NCBI GenBank assembly: GCA_024195585.1
Contig: SWBL01000048.1
Coordinates: forward strand, 1-64,000
Length of the DNA: 64,000 nt
Reading direction: 5' to 3'
Source of the DNA: Aureobasidium sp. EXF-3400
Taxonomy: Eukaryota > Ascomycota > Dothideomycetes > Dothideales > Saccotheciaceae
Shown here: one piece after another, positions 33,301-46,612 of the stretch
How positions within the stretch are numbered: the first letter of the stretch is position 1
Layout: every line of letters starts with the position of its first letter
Position numbers and translations under genes: made by a program
The notes under the pieces: generated by a model
What the model was told of the DNA's origin: nothing
The model's input: only the letters and a program-made list of their open reading frames with translations
Database searches by the model: none

Positions 33301-33774
33301 GGGTCGTCATTTATGCTTCTTGTTCGGTCCAGTACAAAGACATCAGGCTGGTCCGTCTCTGGGCATGTGTGTCTTTTGTTCCAGGTACTGGGGCAAATCT
33401 TGGACCTTCGTTTGTCTCTTCTGCTTGCATCCTTGTCGTACACCAGTTCCATATCGATAGTACCAGCAAAGGCTCCAGGTTGTGTCAATTCCACATTCTT
33501 GCATAACGATCCAGCGTGATAGCAATTGTAATAGACAGTGGGTAATGGTGACATGACTTTGATGCTAGTAGAGGCAGCTTGTGGTTTTTCTGACCACCAC
33601 GCTGTAGGTTCGCCATTTTGAACATCAACTGAAGTTGCTCTGTTGTATTGAGCAAAGACAGGTTGTACTAGGACAACAAGACACAGAAGTCTAGCGATCT
33701 GTAACTGATATTAGCCGGTTCGATGGGTCAAATTAAAAGCTAGGTCTACAAACCTCGAGAGGGCTGGACAGCAT
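30312..33774 (-). CDS. Secreted NucA/NucB-like nuclease-domain protein with mucin-like stalk
   Basis: Six exons, complement of 30312-30333, 30399-32532, 32588-32783, 32831-33098, 33148-33698 and 33754-33774, give 1063 residues. A signal peptide is visible (MLSSPLEIARLLCLVVLVQP, cleavage likely after VFA). The first third holds the motif MYTCDEFPFASTIQGG, whose CDE and FPFA residues match the NucA/NucB deoxyribonuclease family; it is assembled only after splicing. A GD-repeat acidic linker follows, then about 450 residues rich in Ser/Thr, probably O-glycosylated and cell-wall associated. Next are VTV and PPI segments like those in the tails of fungal GH18 chitinases, a polyproline tract, and a Cys-rich end (CETWRDCGCEPGAF ... 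TCHCGD). No GH18 domain is present. Likely secreted or wall-anchored; whether it cuts DNA is inference. The 22-nt final exon is predicted from a GTGAGT donor. Confidence 0.75.
30487..30531. repeat. GGA/GGC tract encoding polyproline
   Basis: A purine-rich imperfect GGN array that reads as about 14 prolines on the minus strand near the C-terminus of the secreted protein; it also produces a spurious long glycine-rich frame on the plus strand. Confidence 0.8.
32621..32669. repeat. ATC/ACC microsatellite in exon 4 of the secreted protein
   Basis: About 16 consecutive ATC or ACC triplets read on the minus strand as alternating Gly-Asp. The repeat lies in coding sequence and keeps frame, so length variation between strains would change the acidic linker without breaking the gene. 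Confidence 0.85.
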
Positions 33775-34758
33775 CTATGCAGCAAAGAGTATTCGAACAA
33801 AAGGCGTATCTTGAAGCCTGGGAGACAATTCGTAGAGACTCTTTGCTCTCTTTTCTATACTCGCTCTCGAGCGTCCCATGATTCGTACCCCAACGAGGCA
33901 TATAACTAGGTGTTACACGGCGGACCATAGTGAAATGTGGCTTGTCTGGTCAATGTTTCGCTACTGGGCGCATGTCCCTAATCCTGTAGGTTCGTCCAGA
34001 ACGCAGTCTCTTGCCTGGGTTCATGAGCGGTCCTTTTCCTTTCAACATATACAGAGTTCCCATCTATATGGTATAGCGAGCGGCCCTACAGCTCATCGCT
34101 AGATACCAATGATCTAGACTGAGTTGCATAATCGTGGCCGTGGTCTGGTCGTGAGGTGGCAGTCATAGTGGTACAGCAACGACAGGCGGCGGTGGAGCTT
34201 TTCTGAGGAGATGAGAGAGGATGAAACTCGAAAAAGAGCAAAAGTTTGAACATGGTCATGACATACCTTAACGATAAGGATAGAACATCACGCATAGTCT
34301 GATCCGCAACCAGCTGCATGACTCCGGCGTGTCATGACACCGTGTGATTTACTGGAAAGGCTCAAGTTGTCGACCACATTTCATGCCGATCCGTCATAGC
34401 TGTTCTTCCACAGACTGATACGCGGTCTGCACTACGGTGATTTGAGGTGGAGTCCTCGAAGTCGCGGTCTGCGCGTGTTGGCCTGAAACGCGTCAGGGTC
34501 CAAGGGTATTTCCCTCTTCAGACACCATCCTTCTTCTGCACGGATAGCGACCTTGCTCATTTCCGCGGACGGGTTCTTGCCATGCTTCTGTCTTACTATG
34601 TATCCCGAGTATCGCGCTGTCTCGTTGTCTTGCACCACTCGACTCGCTGGATTACAATCGCTGAACTGAACTTCGCGCTTCGGGCAGGAAATCAGTCGAG
34701 GAGGCATAATTGACACCTATCGTACACGTTCGACTCGCTTCACAAAAATCGGACTACT
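33775..34758. other. Divergent intergenic region
   Basis: Upstream of both the secreted protein and the F-box gene. Short frames only; nothing identifiable. Confidence 0.4.
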
Positions 34759-36258
34759 ATGGCACAAGTTCTTCCAGAAGTTTTGAGAGCGATATTCACC
34801 CTGGTCCGCGAGCAGCAAGGGCTCCGCGTGCTTACAGACCTTTCTTCTGTATGCAAGGCTTGGCGAGACATCGCTCAACCAGTGCTGTGGTCGCATGTCG
34901 TCTTGGATAACGACACACTTCACAGCTTTATCGAGAGCCATCAGAATGCGGCAGACAAGCTGGGAGTCGTGAGAAGTGTGACCCTCCATATCGAGGTTAT
35001 CTCATTGGCACTTCCCTTTTCTCAATATGACGTTGATACGCTCGAATCGTACAGACTGCATGGCTCTCCGAAATCGCAAATACTGCACCGAGACATTGGG
35101 CAATTCAGCGATCTGATCTTGCCAAAGCTCACGTCTCTGGAATCCTTCTCGTTCTTCGTTGACGCGCCTCCAGTCGATGAGGCACGTCAGAGAATTCATC
35201 CCTACGACACTGGCTTCTGGCTGGAAACAGCAGTCATGGGCCGCTTATTGAGGAGTCTTCCTGCATCTTGCACCAGCCTTGAACTCGACACTAGCGGCAA
35301 CGACTGGTCACCAAGACCTGAATCACATCATCTATGTTCAGACCTCTGGTATATCCTACCAAGGCTTCGCCATTTGAAGCTGAGGATCCACAATTTGTGC
35401 AGCCGAATCTTACTGCAAGATCCTTCAGATTCAGGCACTCGTCGTAATGAGCCAGACTTGCGGCAACATCGCTCATCGGATACTAGGAATCTAGTACATG
35501 CTGATCGTCTTTCTACTCTCAGTATCTGCATGTTTTCTCGTATGAAAGCTGGGCATGGGTTCAATTCATGTCCAAATCTGCAAACCAAACTAGATCGTGG
35601 TGCAAACCCTTGGCTAATCAATGGAAGCTTTGACTTCGACAGCAAGCCGCTTCTATTGGCCCCCAACCTGGTCTTTGGATACCACAAAGGATGTTTTCCC
35701 GCCGCTTCAAAGATTGAAGTGGTCGAGAATTATCAGTACGACCAGGATGATTACGAGGATCAATGGGCTGACCTGACAGAGCAAGAGAGACAACGTGCGG
35801 AGCTTTATGGACGAGCATTTCTAATCCGAGACTGTATTGAGGACAAGACCTATCCTTTGCCGATGCGATATATTGCCGATTCCATGTTTGGTCTTTATGA
35901 CAAATCTGACACATGTGTAATTGGGCATCGGGACGATCTGGAGCGCCATGCTGAAAACACGGTCTGGGATGAAACGGTATATGGAGCCAGGATGCCTTTT
36001 GGAGCCAACACGTCCCTCGCTGGCGCAACCCCCAGGCCTCCACCTGAATTTCTCACCAGGAAAGAATGGAGGCAGAGATCGAAGAAAGGAATGCTCTCTT
36101 GGCGTGGAGATGAGGTAAAGCTGGGCGTGAAGATTAGACGGGTCGTACCTCTCGATGGAGTTGATGTTGATTTTGACTACCCACTAATGCCTCTTTTACC
36201 GGCACGTGGAGACCCTATACCAGGTACTGAGTACATTGAAGGCGGGGACCGATCATAA
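34759..36258 (+). CDS. F-box protein, uncharacterised
   Basis: A single-exon frame of 499 residues. The first 45 residues (VLPEVLRAIFTLV ... LTDLSSVCKAWRDIAQPVLW) match the fungal F-box pattern with its typical VCKAWRDIA(x)3LW ending. The rest has leucine-spaced segments (LPKLTSLESFSFFVD; LPRLRHLKLRIHNL) that suggest irregular leucine-rich repeats, as in many SCF substrate receptors. The final 60 residues around PLMPLLPARGDPIPGTEYIEGG are not recognised. Substrate unknown. Confidence 0.75.
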   Translation: MAQVLPEVLRAIFTLVREQQGLRVLTDLSSVCKAWRDIAQPVLWSHVVLDNDTLHSFIESHQNAADKLGVVRSVTLHIEVISLALPFSQYDVDTLESYRLHGSPKSQILHRDIGQFSDLILPKLTSLESFSFFVDAPPVDEARQRIHPYDTGFWLETAVMGRLLRSLPASCTSLELDTSGNDWSPRPESHHLCSDLWYILPRLRHLKLRIHNLCSRILLQDPSDSGTRRNEPDLRQHRSSDTRNLVHADRLSTLSICMFSRMKAGHGFNSCPNLQTKLDRGANPWLINGSFDFDSKPLLLAPNLVFGYHKGCFPAASKIEVVENYQYDQDDYEDQWADLTEQERQRAELYGRAFLIRDCIEDKTYPLPMRYIADSMFGLYDKSDTCVIGHRDDLERHAENTVWDETVYGARMPFGANTSLAGATPRPPPEFLTRKEWRQRSKKGMLSWRGDEVKLGVKIRRVVPLDGVDVDFDYPLMPLLPARGDPIPGTEYIEGGDRS

Positions 36259-36665
36259 GCTTCACATATCTGTAGGATGGGGTGTATTTCACGCCTCGTT
36301 CCCGTGGTAGTGCATATTGGGATGCACAGATGTTACTAGATCGAGAAGGTATTTAGATAGAATTGCCAGCAAGTAGGCTCTCGGTCAAAACTGACCGTCT
36401 CATCCCCTATGCTATTGTGCTTCACTCAAAGCAGATATGGACAGGGTGCCTTCGAGTCTTTGTGACTGGAAATGTGGGGTAGCGCTTTCACATGCGCGTC
36501 ATTTGGCAAGTCGTCGCGAGAGCTTCCTTCCCTTCTCGTCACCATTTTATGTCAGTCGCGTCTTCCTCTGTCGACCGAACTTCTGCACGCGACTTCTCAT
36601 AGCGTTTTCGCGCCTTTTGATTTCATCACCTCTCATCAACTTCTTTCTCTTTGACATGGACCACA
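36259..36665. other. Intergenic region before the FHA-BRCT gene
   Basis: 3' flank of the F-box gene and leader of the next. Contains nothing recognisable. Confidence 0.35.
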
Positions 36666-38955
36666 ATGGCTTCTTGGCACGTTAATCTGATCAGCCAAAG
36701 TGGCAAGCAATTGGACACCTACCACCAAGATGTTGATTCATCCACTAAACAAGCAATCTTCATAGATGGGGTTGCAGCGGATGCTGACACATGGGCATTC
36801 ACTCACACTGCCGATGAGACTCAGGCTAGACGCGACTGGATCTCCCAATTCAGTAAGTTCATTTTTATTCCCATGGATGCAAATCATCATCAGTCGCATG
36901 CACAATTACAGTCAAACCACGAGATGCTAATCATCTCAATTTCTAGCTTTCATAGGAGGTGCTGTCAAGTTCAGCTCTGATGTTGTGGACACTTTCGTTC
37001 TAACCCCGCCTCCTGCTGGAGGACTCGTCTCGCGCATTCATCTGCCTTATACTGAAGACAGACACCAATACTGGGTTCTACTACGCCACGGAGATACAGT
37101 AGAGTTTGGGGTGACACAAGCTCGCGTTGAAGTTGTGTTTGACTCAGCCCCAGAAGAACCACATGTTCAGGTCGAATCCTCAGGACCTGGAGCCAGTCGC
37201 AAAATCAAGCACGAGATCAAGGATGAAGCAGATACTGATGATGAGACCGATGATGAACTCATACAACCAACTACGGGGTTTCATCGTGCCACATCAGCTG
37301 AAGAATCTCAGCACTTGTTCTCCACGAGCCGTGAGCATCTTAGTCCGACGCCACGTCCAGTCACTCGAGAATCACAAGTGGTCAAGGAGACTCCAAACCG
37401 ACGCAGAATCAGATCTCAACATGAGTCAATCATTCCTGAGAGTCTCCCGATGGATGATACGTATCCGGAGCAGCCGCAGCCTCTTCACAACACTACCGAA
37501 CCAGATACCGGCCCAATGAGCGTGTTACCGGATGTCCACACTGGCGAGCTGCCAGACACCTCACCATCTGAGACACTACGCTTCCACGTGCCAACCCAGC
37601 CCACTCCCTCACCGTTCGACCAGAGTTTTAGCGCTGCAGAGGTGGGTAGGCTCGTCTCAAACCTAAACGAGGACAATCCCCCATCACAGGTACCGCCGCC
37701 ATCTGCTTCTCCGCAGAAGACCGCCAATTCAGGGGTCATCCTGAGTCAGCTCCATGAGGACTCGTCGACCGAAGTACCAACAGAAGATGCGAAATCGCTA
37801 GATTCAGCGGCTGCACCTCCAGCTGATACTCCAGCCGTTGCTCCAGATGTTGCTATGCTTGAAGACGTAGCTTCACCAGTGGACATCATCAACGATGAGA
37901 TAACGAACGTCAAACACGCAACAGATGCTTCAGATACCGATGATACCGCCACCATCGAGCCAACTTCGGTCCCGCCCACAGCTCCCACAGTCAGGGTAGG
38001 AAGAAAACGAAAGACAGTCTCGGACAGCGGTTCTGCATTGAAGCGCGCCAAAGTTGTTGAAGCTGACGCCAGCGCTGATGAGATTACACCAGTGAGCACA
38101 GCTTCCGTAAGCAGTTCAGGTAAAGGCTTGGAGACACCGTCAGGATCTGCACCGACCAGAATTTCTTTACGGAGGAAGAGTTTGGACGAGGTGCCACCGA
38201 GCACCGTCTCCAGACGTGTTTCCAATAGGCACAAAAGCATTGACAGTGAGAGCGCTCCGTCCGGATCGCCATCGAAGACTAGTCACCGCTACAGTGGTGA
38301 TGACCCGGTCATACTCTTCTCCAATACCAAGGTCATCGACAAAGCTCAGTTGATGAAATTCTTGAAGAATCAAAATGCCAGTAAGACCGAAGACATCAAA
38401 AGCGCAAACTTCCTATGTGTCGGCCCTGGAGAGCTTCTCAAGACACCAAAGCTGCTTCACAGCTTGACGTTGAAAAAAACGATTGTCACGGATGATTGGG
38501 TATCGAAATCCACTTCGGCCAGCTTCTTGTTGGATCCTGATGAATTCCTTCCGGAGGAGCTCATACTTACCAAACACCGTGATCGCACCCAGATTCTCGC
38601 CGACCAGATTATCTACGTGACGCCAGTGCAGCGACTGGCCTACAAGAAAGGATGGGACGATGTCATGGCCATCATCAGACAAGCCGGCGGCACGAACCCT
38701 TTGACTGGACCTTTGACCAAACACGATACCAGTACGATTACGCTGTACATTGGCGCTGATAAGGATGACAATGTCGCAGCCGAGCTGCAAGAGAAGGGAG
38801 AAACTGTGTACAAGAAGGATATTCTAGGAGCGAGCATTGTTCACGGAGAGCTACTGATGGACGAGTCGCTGGAGCTTCCTCCAGTAGAAGTCAATTCAAA
38901 AGCCAAGGCAGAGCCGAAGTCGGCCAAAAAGGGTGGTCGCAAGAAGAAGACTTAG
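36666..38955 (+). CDS. FHA- and tandem-BRCT-domain protein, Mdb1/MDC1-like layout
   Basis: Two exons (36666-36852, 36947-38955) encode 731 residues. The N-terminal 130 residues resemble a divergent FHA domain: strand-rich, with the family-like ending YWVLLRHGDTVEFG. A long acidic, Ser/Thr/Pro-rich disordered middle with several SQ/TQ dipeptides follows, as in DNA-damage mediators. The C-terminus has a BRCT repeat with the conserved DDWVSKS tryptophan (about 515-610) and probably a second one (about 615-710), then a Lys-rich end (SAKKGGRKKKT) that may be a nuclear signal. FHA followed by C-terminal tandem BRCT is the layout of human MDC1 and fission yeast Mdb1, which read phosphorylated H2A at breaks. 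Homology to these is inferred from layout only; a phosphopeptide-binding role is not shown. Confidence 0.65.
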
Positions 38956-39202
38956 ACAGAGGGGATGGAAGCAGTGGAAAGCATAGCATGGTGTACAGGT
39001 CTCTTCTTCTGGGAAAGGTGTTCAAATTGACAAGCATGGATGGGTCACGGCGTGGAAGCATAGCTAGAGGCTCTATTGATCATCAATGGCATTTTGTTGT
39101 CTCGGTATTCTATGAAAGTCGCAAGAGGCATCTCTACCAACCCAGAATGCTGGTGACATGAACTCTTTCTCATGTTTCGTCTTCGTCTGGGTCCCTTGCA
39201 CA

Positions 39203-40849
39203 TCAGAAACCGACTTTGCCGGCGAACTTTGCTCTTGTGTTCTCGACGACATCAAACGGCAAGACAAAGACAGGATGGACAGGCTCCACCAGATCACTAC
39301 TTTCAAAACACCACTCCTTCATCTGCTGCTGTGACGGACGCTCAAAAGACCAATTGAACGCCGCAGTCAAAGCCTCTGCACCCTCTGTGTCTTTCTGCTC
39401 TGACTGCTTGTAGGTGTAGACATACTGTGCAGCACTCAATCCAGCCAATGAGTAATTGGTATGATACCCATCAGGTCTGGTGGAAGGTTTATCCCTGAGA
39501 CCGCCTTTCTTTGCTTGCGAGCAGGAAAGCGTGTACCGCACCAACGCCTCTCTATGCCATAGTGTATTGCTCTGAGCGTCGATGGAAAGAGCAGATTCAA
39601 GTAGAGACCAACAGCCTCCGACCCAGTGACTGTAACATGCATCCACTAGCTTGTTGGTGCGACCGCTGAAACCGCCTTCAGGGGCGCATTGCCTTGATAC
39701 CAGCCAGTGGGTTAAAGAGCGAGTGTTGAGATATGCGGGGATAGAAGTAGCAGGGGCATCCAAAAGACACAGGCAAGCGAGGACGCAAAAGGCGTAGGCT
39801 CCGTGGGCTTCATTGTCTGGAGCACCTCCTAGGCCGCCTTCAAAGGTTTGACAACGACTGATCCAGGAGCCGAGGCCGGAAGTAAAGGTTTCGAGGCCGG
39901 CTTTGCGGGCGGGAGAGGAAGGAGGAAGGGAGAGAGGGAGGGCGAGCAGGGTGTGGATTGTCATGCAGCAGTAGGCGCCGCGGACGTCTTGTTCGCCGTT
40001 TACTGCCATGTTGAAGCCGCCAGAGGGGTTTTTGACTTGGCCGAGCCAGTGCCACCTGTTGTAGTATCATTAGCTTTTGTCAAACAAGTGGGAGAGGAGA
40101 AGAACTTACATGGCTCGTCGATCAATCATGTCCAGGCCACCCACCAGTGCTAAACTCAAGGTAGCCGCATAACCCGCAGCCGCATGAGAGAGATGACCAT
40201 GACCACCTCCAAATCCACCTTCTGGGTTTTGCAAAGGCGTAAATGTGTCAATGCATCTTTGTCTGTACTCACTGACATCCACTCCCAATGTTCTCAGTCC
40301 ATTGAGAGCCCAGTATAACAACCAAGGCCGACTAGCATCCATCACCTGAAACGGCGGAGGATACCTTCCCAAGATCGTTCGCAGAAAGGCAGCATGCTTG
40401 TCTTTCAACAAATGCGGTAACCCATAGACATTAACATTCGTCATTGTCTGGCCCTTTCCCGTCATTAAGTCTATAACCTCCCTCATTGTTTTTTCTTGAG
40501 CAACCGATGTTGACGTTCCCAAGTCATCTTGCAAAGGACCGGGGCCAGCGAAATAGAAAGGTAGGTTCGGGGGTAGTTTTGAAGCCATCCAGCCATGTAC
40601 GTTAACGCCGCTATCGCTATCGCTGTCGGAGGAGGTCTCGTAGTCTGAGTCGTCATCTGCTTCTTGGATTTCTTCTTCTTGGGCGGAGGAGAGTTCTTCG
40701 ATGCGGGCTGAGGAGTCGAGGAGTGAGGATAGGCGATCTGTGGGTGTTGTGGTGGTTTCGTCTTGAGGGGTTTGGGATGTGGATGACATGGTTGTTGAGT
40801 CTGTGTTGGTGTTACGTGTGGGAAAGCGGATGTTGCGTTTGAAGGGCAT
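39203..40849 (-). CDS. RAM1: Protein farnesyltransferase beta subunit
   Basis: Two exons, complement of 39203-40055 and 40110-40849, give 530 residues. The alpha-alpha barrel repeats are clear (GGFGGGHGHLSHAAAGYAAT; GGFSGRTNKLVDACYSHWVG). The zinc ligands are the Asp and Cys of DACYSHW and the His of DGYHTNYSLAGLS, the three residues known from rat FTase. With the shared alpha subunit it adds farnesyl to CaaX proteins such as Ras and a-type pheromones. The first 110 residues are Ser/Thr/Asp-rich, longer than in yeast and probably disordered; an in-frame ATG lies at codon 21. A CaaX protein candidate is encoded in the same window (Smr protein ending CTVM). Confidence 0.93.
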
Positions 40850-41227
40850 GTGTTGGTGGTAGATGTTTCTTTATGGCGGGCTTAGTATTGTTGTCGGAGG
40901 CATGCGACGCTGGGCGGAGGACAGTGATGGAAGTGTCTGTTTGCGTCTGGGGTACTTGATATTGCAGTGAAGTATATGCCGACTGAGAATGAGAACAACA
41001 AAGATGCAAAAGAGACACGCTCGCTGGAAATCGCAATAAAGTTGATGTGATGGTCTTGCATCTTTTGGTTTTGTGACGCTGTTTGGATGCAGTTGAGCTT
41101 GGACCACTCCCCGTATCGCCGTCCAAACTCCGCTTCCTTATGCTCGACCATCCATTCACTCTTCTATCCTGCCAATAAACCCTACCCTCTCTTTGTCTCG
41201 TCTCTTGCCTTACAATCTTATGATACC
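40850..41227. other. Upstream region of RAM1
   Basis: 378 bases between the RAM1 start and the Dabb gene stop. Pyrimidine-rich on the sense strand; no motif that I can support. Confidence 0.35.
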
Positions 41228-41632
41228 TCAAGAAGAAGCACCAACAGCATTGTCAAAACACACCATCAACGGCGGTCCCTCCACCTTTGTCTTAGCAACA
41301 GCCTTCAGCGCTGCGTGTGCCTCGCACTCATTATCGTAGTATTTCATATCATCCAGACTTGAGAATGTCGTTTGTGCCGCTAGAGTGTAGCCCTGGCTTC
41401 TTGCATCGTCGACTGCTGGTCCTGCTACGCATCTCAGAATGTACGGTTTGCCATCCTGTTACATCATGAGTCAGTGTATGGTCTTGTTTGTGCTGGGTAA
41501 TGGGGTATGAGATACCTTCTTTGCGTCTTGAGCCATGGTGGCATATTTGTCCAGTACGGCTTGAATGTCGTTCGAGTCTGGGATCTTGAAGAGAGTGGTG
41601 CGGTGCACCTGCTTTGAAGCTGCTGAAGCCAT
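41228..41632 (-). CDS. Small Dabb-fold (stress-responsive A/B barrel-like) protein
   Basis: Two exons, complement of 41228-41455 and 41516-41632, give 114 residues. The order HRTTLFKIPDSNDIQAVLDKY, PYILRCVAGPAVDDARSQGYT, TTFSSLDDMKYYDNECEAH matches the compact ferredoxin-like Dabb dimer fold found in plant HS1 and fungal relatives. Its biochemical role is unknown, though some relatives are polyketide cyclases or stress proteins. Two in-frame ATGs further upstream (41728 and 41725) would add about 32 residues rich in Ser, Arg and hydrophobics with almost no acids, which looks like a mitochondrial presequence. Confidence 0.75.
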
Positions 41633-41980
41633 ATTTCGAATTGATTGTATGGTGGTAAAGCTGCGGTGAGAGAACAGATATGATTGAGAGGTAAGAGGTA
41701 TGATATTCTTTCCCAACAGCGACATCATGGTCTTTTTATTCTCCGTCAAAGGTCTTGTGTTTCACCCAATCGCCTTACGGAGTACACTTTCCCCTCATGT
41801 CCGATGTCCACTCCCGGAACTCTCACTAGCGGAACAAATTCCGTTGGGCTCTTCTTGACTGTCACTGAAGAAATCGTGGAGATGCTTTTGATAAAGATGA
41901 AAGTCGTCAATTGTATGTATCTACATGTCTAAAGGGTATCGTGTATGTCTAAACTTTTACGGAAAAGAAAAATCATTCCT

Positions 41981-43382
41981 CTACTCGACAGAAGAACCAC
42001 CGTAAGGCAGGGCGGTGGCGCTGGTCAAGTCAATGTAGCCATAGCTGGCATTCTTGCTGTCCTGCGACATCTTCTGTGCCCACTCGCCCATATCCTTCAT
42101 GAAGTCTTGCTCGTTCTTCTCGTCGCTCATGTCGATAGGCTCTTGATCCTTGGCGATCTGGCGAATCTGGGTACCGGCAACAACGTTGGTGATACCGAAG
42201 TTGTTGTCATCGGGACGCTGCTTGACGGCACCCTTGACCTTACCGGCGATGATGTCCTTGCAGAGACGAGGCTCCTGGCAGAGGGGACGAGCAAGACCAA
42301 CACCGTCGATCGACTTGAGCGAGGTAGCCATGGCACCAACACTCTTGAAGCCACCAGTAACGTAGACCTTGGTCTTGGTTAAGGCGGGAGCGATCAAGTC
42401 CGAGAACTCCATGAAGAAGCCCTCACGCTTTCTGGTGCTCTCGCGCTTGTGGCCAAAGGCGAGGTGCTCGTAAGTACCACCGCTCAGCTCGACAAAGTCG
42501 AACTTGTTCTCCTCGAGCATCTTGCACAGCTCCTTGGCTTCCTCAGGGTTGAAACCCTTGTCTTGGAACTCGACACTGTTCAACTTGATACCGAGGATGA
42601 AGTTGGGCGATGTGCGCTTGCGGACTTCGTTGGCGATCTCGATGATGAGGCGGGCGCGGTTCTCGAGGCTGCCACCGTACTTGTCGGTACGCTGGTTGGT
42701 GGTGGGGGAGAGGAACTGGGCGAGGAGGTAACCGTGAGCACCGTGGAGCTCGGCACCGTCCCAGCCAGCCTTCTCGAGGTACTCGCAGGCGTGGGCGAAA
42801 CCATCGATGATGCGGGCAATGTCTTGCTCAGTGGCGGCACGAGGCTTCTCGAAAGTCATACCCATAACGTCACCCTTGAGCTGAACATCACTGGCTGAGA
42901 TAGGGTTCTTCTGGATGCGGCTCTCGACTTGGCGACCTGAGAAAACAGTAAGCATTGAGTCAATACACAAAAAGAGGAATGAACCACTTACCAGGGTGCG
43001 AAACCTGACCAACCATCAGCATACCGTGCTTCTTTCCCTCGGTGGCCATACGCGAGAAGTTCTCAAAGCGCTCGCCCTCGTAAGGAGCATCGACAGGGAT
43101 GATAGGGTTGCCGGCAGCCTCAAGGTGGTCGTACTCGAACATGATGTTTCCAGAGAGGATCAGACCAATCTCACCCTCACCCCATCTCCTGTATGCGTTG
43201 ATGAGTCTATCCGAAGGCACACCGCGGGCAGGTAGGTTCTCAGGGTCCCAGGAAGACAGACGCTCGGTCATGGCTCCCTTGAGGAATCTGTTAGGTGCCG
43301 AGCGATTGGCAAAGGCAAACTCCAGAGGCTGGGCCAGAGGGGCAGCCGAGACATCGTCAGATTCGTAGCGAGGAGGTGCCAT
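41981..43382 (-). CDS. NADH:flavin oxidoreductase, old yellow enzyme family
   Basis: Two exons, complement of 41981-42936 and 42992-43382, give 448 residues. The FMN-binding TIM barrel is clear: RFLKGAMTERL at the N-terminus, GQVSHPGRQ, WDGAELHGAHGYLLAQFLSP with the two catalytic histidines, RTDKYGGSLENRARL, and YVTGGF followed by GVGLARPLCQEP at the phosphate site. The enzyme reduces activated alkenes with NAD(P)H; fungal relatives act in detoxification or secondary metabolism. The C-terminal 60 residues are charged and variable. Neighbours on both sides are minus-strand genes but the spacing gives no operon-like link. Confidence 0.88.
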
Positions 43383-44172
43383 GTTTGTGATATGTATATG
43401 TGTGATGGAAGATGGTAATTGAAACAAAAGCAGATATGAGGATTGAGAGAAAAGGAAATGGGAGATGTTCCATACTTATGGTCCGTCAATTGACTAGTTG
43501 AAACGTCACACGTTATCAATGCGCACATCTCTGCGCTCTCGAGGCCAGCAAAGATCTTTTGCCTGGTTGCCTCGGTGCCAATGGGCGATCAGCCTGTCAA
43601 CGAGTTTCGAAGAATTGATTGACCGTGCACGTCATTTGCCTTCGATAACCTTCGAGAATTCGTGGAGACGAGACCGAGAACGCAATGCTGACAAACACTC
43701 GTCTACCAACCCATCGGCAAGTCTTGTCTTACAACTCGTTGAACACGCTGTCGCTTTGGTATGAAACGGTCAAAGTCCGACTTATGAAAACCGTCAGAAA
43801 CAATATTTTCTGGCCATGACCGGAGTGTTCGACAAGGTGCAACTCTGTCTTCGATTCTCGAACCTCGGCCATGCGGTCATCGGTGTTTGTCGGGGATAAG
43901 AGCTTGTTGCAGTTGGGTAGATCTCAGAGCGGGATGACCAAACCCAAGATGTATTGAACGAGAAATCACACATTGGAAACGAGAAGGGTTCAAAAAGGTG
44001 TTTTGTTTCTCCTAGAAAAGAGCCGTATAGCAAAAAGGTATCTACAAGTGCTGCGTATACAGACAATGTCCTCAAATCGATCTCGCTCTTTTCGTCCGAA
44101 CCAAGCAGTTTCAGCTTCAAATATTATCGTTACATCGTTTGATGGTTCTCATTCTTGTTCTTGATCATTCGC
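43383..44172. other. Intergenic region
   Basis: Leader of the flavin oxidoreductase and 3' flank of the formaldehyde dehydrogenase gene. Nothing else seen. Confidence 0.4.
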
Positions 44173-46612
<2,440 letters not shown>

